NCBI GenBank assembly: GCA_947034885.2
Contig: OX344756.2
Span: forward strand, 24,039,489-24,103,488
Reading direction: 5' to 3'
Origin: Thuidium tamariscinum
Lineage: Eukaryota > Streptophyta > Bryopsida > Hypnales > Thuidiaceae
Length of the DNA stretch: 64,000 bases
Part shown: positions 60,829-64,000 of the stretch, piece by piece
How the letters are laid out: each line of letters begins with the position of its first letter
How positions within the stretch are numbered: position 1 is the first letter of the stretch
The notes under the pieces: model-generated
The model's database searches: none
Told to the model about the DNA's origin: nothing
The model's input: only the letters and a program-made list of their open reading frames with translations
Position numbers and translations under genes: made by a program

Positions 60829-63800
60829 ATTTCTTGGTCCTCTTAAAATTCCTACTCATTGTAGTTAGTTACTAAAGTAGGTTTTGGATGATTGTATATA
60901 TGGAGGATATACAAGTGCACTTGTAGTTAATACTAATAGTAACTGACTATATATACTATAATAAAATATAAATTATTTCTATTGAATCTTATTAACAAAT
61001 TAAAGAGAATTTCAATGCACTTTAATACACTTTGTTTGGTCACTTTATAAAAAAGGTTATTAAATTTTAAAGTATCATTTGTTAGTGTGTGTACCAAAAT
61101 TTAATACTAGACTCTCCTAGGTTGTCATAATTTGCTTGTGTACATCTTATATCATTGAATTTAGGTTTAAGTGTCATTTTTAGTCCAAATATGGTGTCTC
61201 ATTTTGAATGCACATGATTATAGTGCATGTACTTTGTTTGTATTCACTATGGCCCTTCTTTCAATTATGTCCATTGTCTATGTTTGTCCAAAATTTGTAG
61301 CTTGAAATTTTGAACAAATGTAGACAAAAGATGCAATTGATAAGGGACTTGGGTATAAGAGACTAATAATTATGTGTTTATTAGTTTGGGTTTGATTCCC
61401 ATAGACTTGCTTTTTATTACTTAAGTTGTAGGTGCTTTCTTGATATTTAGCTAGGGTTGTAGTTTCTTCACTTTCTTGCTACTTCATCACACATTTATTA
61501 AAGTTTTGAATTTATAGTTTTTATTATTATTATTATTTTGTATGTTTTTGTTTTTTTAGACTTCAAACCTTACATCATGTTTTTTGCAAAGAAAAGATCA
61601 CAAGAAAGAATAAATTCATCTTTAGTAAGTCTTTGGGGGATGTGATTTAAAATGGATAACAAATACTAAAAAGCTAAATAGTAAAAATGTGACCTTATGA
61701 CTTATTTCTATAACACATTTTGACTCCAATGTCTCAAAAAGATATTACTAAAGGATCTTTTTAATTTTTTTAAATACCCCTAAAGTTCTTTGACTATGCT
61801 ATTCTAAAAAATAACATTCAAAATGGGTTGTTTTGATGGCAAAGGCCCCCCCCCAAATGAAAACTGAAATCTTATTACATTTGACCATAAGATCTAATAG
61901 TAGAATACTTTATTTTATTGTAGTAAGAAAATGGAAGGTTTTGATTGCACAAATTAGGAGATAATAGCATTTGAAGTTGAAAAATATGTTTTGGGGGAAC
62001 ATTCAAATTTCAGGTGGTTTCAATTTAGAGAGGCTTTTGTACAAGTTAATTTGCTTGAAATTTTTTTCTTTCTTTTGTGGAAAAGTTGATGAGATGTCCA
62101 AAAAAATTCATAACATTTCAAATTGGGGAACATGTACCAAAAAATTCCTATAGGACACTAGCTTTAAGAAATATCTTGTACAAAGCTCTTTTTTCAACAA
62201 TTTATAGCTTGCACATATAGTAATTTTTTCAAAATGTAAAATATAGGGTTCTAGATTTTAGCTAGACCTAGAAGAATAAAAAATAAAAATAAAAGTTGCC
62301 TATAATATCAAATTTTGGCAAGCTTGATCATTCCTTGTCCAAGTTGAAAGAAAGGGAAATTCAACATATTGGGCCTAACACGAGAAGAGGCTTAGTGAGG
62401 GTTATTGAAGCCTAGCTCATCTTCAGTCTCTGACATTGTTCCCAATGACTAATACACATTCCCCTCAATTTACAATTTGTTCCCCTATTCCATGGAATAT
62501 AGTAGAAAAATCTTTATATTATTCAATGCAATTAAACACAAAACTTCATAAAGCACTTTACATTCTAGTTGAATGTTCTATATTTGTATAGTACCACCAA
62601 GAGTACCACATTGGAATTGATACTATAAACCCTATAAATATTGAAAACATAAATGAATAAATCATTGAGGTTTACATATGAAGTACATTTCAATAATCAC
62701 ATTCAAAAGGATTTGAAGGTCAAATATATTTCATACATAGCACCAATGTTTTAAAGTATGTCATGCAAGATTTAAAAGTAGTTTTAATTTAGTATTTTTA
62801 AATTCTAGGATTTAGGATATAGGGTTTAGGATTAATGGATAAAATTTGTGGAGGAAAAAATAGAATTACCCTTTCCTCCACACATTTCATCTAGTCATAT
62901 TAAACTTGAGGATCTTGCACACTTGATGTAGACTAGGATAAAAATGCGTACATTGAAATTAAAAATTTCTACTAACCTTGTAGAAATTTCTCTTTATATT
63001 CAGAATGTATTCAGTTTTTGTAACCAACTAAATTTCTCTTTGTATTTTTTAGTTTATAAAAGAACTTGAATATGATTTTGAAGGGATGAGTTAGAGAGAC
63101 AAAGATGTGCAAACCATCCAAAATTTAATTTATATTACGATTAGATTTTTATGTTGGTCCATGATTTTTGAATTATCAAAAGTATTACACATAGTGCACT
63201 TGGGACACAAAATGTATGTCATCCTACTATGCATTCATCCTACAATGAAAGTAATTGTATGAAAAGGAATTATACTTGGCTTAGAGCGATTACAAATTTT
63301 TTTTTAAATAGTTGCAAATGTGTCAAAAGAAAATAGTTGCAAATCTTTTCCTTGATTTTTGATTATTTTTTATAATATTATTATATACAAAATATATTAT
63401 TGATGTCATTGTCATCAAATTAGTTATAAAGAATTTTATTTTTAAGATTCAAGATTTTCTTTGGATAAAGAATTCAAACTTGTTTGGAATTTGGATACAA
63501 CATTGCTTTGAAGCTTTTATACAATACAATTGAGTTATTCGTAAAGTACTCTAAACCCAGGCTTAAATCCATGAGTTTTGTGAAAAATTCGGTTGAGTTA
63601 AAAAAGTCAAAATAAAAGTGGATATAAAACTTATTTTTCTAGCAAAATGGTGCGTAAAAAATTTTGGTCCTCACTTTTGAAGTTGTGTGACATAAGTATC
63701 TTGCAAAAAAATTTGACGCTTCAACTATAGTTGCCTTCTCAACTTCAAAAAAAGTCATGCCCAAAGTAGGGGGACTTTACAAATAACTCAAATACCCAAC

Positions 63801-64000
63801 AACTTTCAAACATCCTCTTTATTTTTCCATTCAAAAGAAATTTATATAATATGGAATAAAGATGACACTTTTTTGGCTTGCATTATGAACATTCTATTTT
63901 AATGCAATTCCAATAAAGCATACTAATTTTGGATTTCTTAAAAATAAATATTTATTTTTGAAGAATTGTCTCATTTAAAATTCATAGTTTTCATGAAAAT
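60829..64000. other. AT-rich DNA, nothing recognised
   Basis: A run of C at 61848-61855 and several A/T tracts are present. There are no exon-like blocks, terminal repeats or RNA genes that I can support. Confidence 0.45.

Noticed and set aside
1-64000. CRISPR arrays, phage or bacterial operons
   Set aside because: No regular spaced repeats, no ribosome-binding sites and no bacterial gene layout; introns and plant families dominate.

Overview
This window reads as nuclear DNA of a land plant. Two genes are unmistakable plant genes cut by GT-AG introns: a CUE/DUF1771/Smr-domain protein at 28.9-34.0 kb on the + strand, and a QUA2/PMT-type putative methyltransferase at 50.0-53.7 kb on the - strand. 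The rest is AT-rich, gene-poor and dense with nested transposons. That layout suits a large repeat-rich plant genome, possibly a gymnosperm, but the species cannot be read from the sequence. No bacterial operons, CRISPR arrays or rRNA were seen.

Layout. 0-2.9 kb: small inverted-repeat elements, including a 52-nt-arm hairpin at 1.1 kb. 2.9-8.4 kb: a candidate multi-exon gene of unknown function, with a long Q/N/S-rich first exon and five short exons whose splice phases agree. 8.4-13.1 kb: unexplained AT-rich DNA. 13.1-14.2 kb: a long foldback element. 14.2-25 kb: a word-repetitive region split by a 405-bp GC-rich MITE and by an L1-type LINE of about 7.9 kb (- strand). The LINE has an intact ORF1 and a damaged ORF2, and carries a foldback element of its own. 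25.2-27.5 kb: small DNA transposons. 28.4-34.0 kb: the Smr gene. 36-43 kb: a nest made of a 0.9-kb TIR element, a 0.3-kb MITE and a fossil Ty1-copia element, which itself holds a 0.6-kb MITE. 43-49.5 kb: AT-rich DNA with a foldback and a CACTA-type MITE. 49.7-54.3 kb: the methyltransferase gene with a 5'-UTR intron. 55.5-60.8 kb: more TIR and foldback elements. 60.8-64 kb: nothing recognisable.

The most notable repeat is a family of roughly 0.92-0.96 kb non-autonomous elements. They begin TTAA-CCCCTAAAGG and end CCTTTAGGGG-TTAA, and about seven copies or large pieces lie in the window. One copy (59838-60767) sits inside a second, roughly 165-bp repeat. Other copies of that repeat show the empty site with only one TTAA-like tetramer, so the family appears to duplicate TTAA on insertion. 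That is the target habit of piggyBac-type transposons, which are not normally reported from plants.

The three host genes have no visible functional link. The transposons record a layered insertion history: element into MITE, foldback into LINE, MITE into copia.
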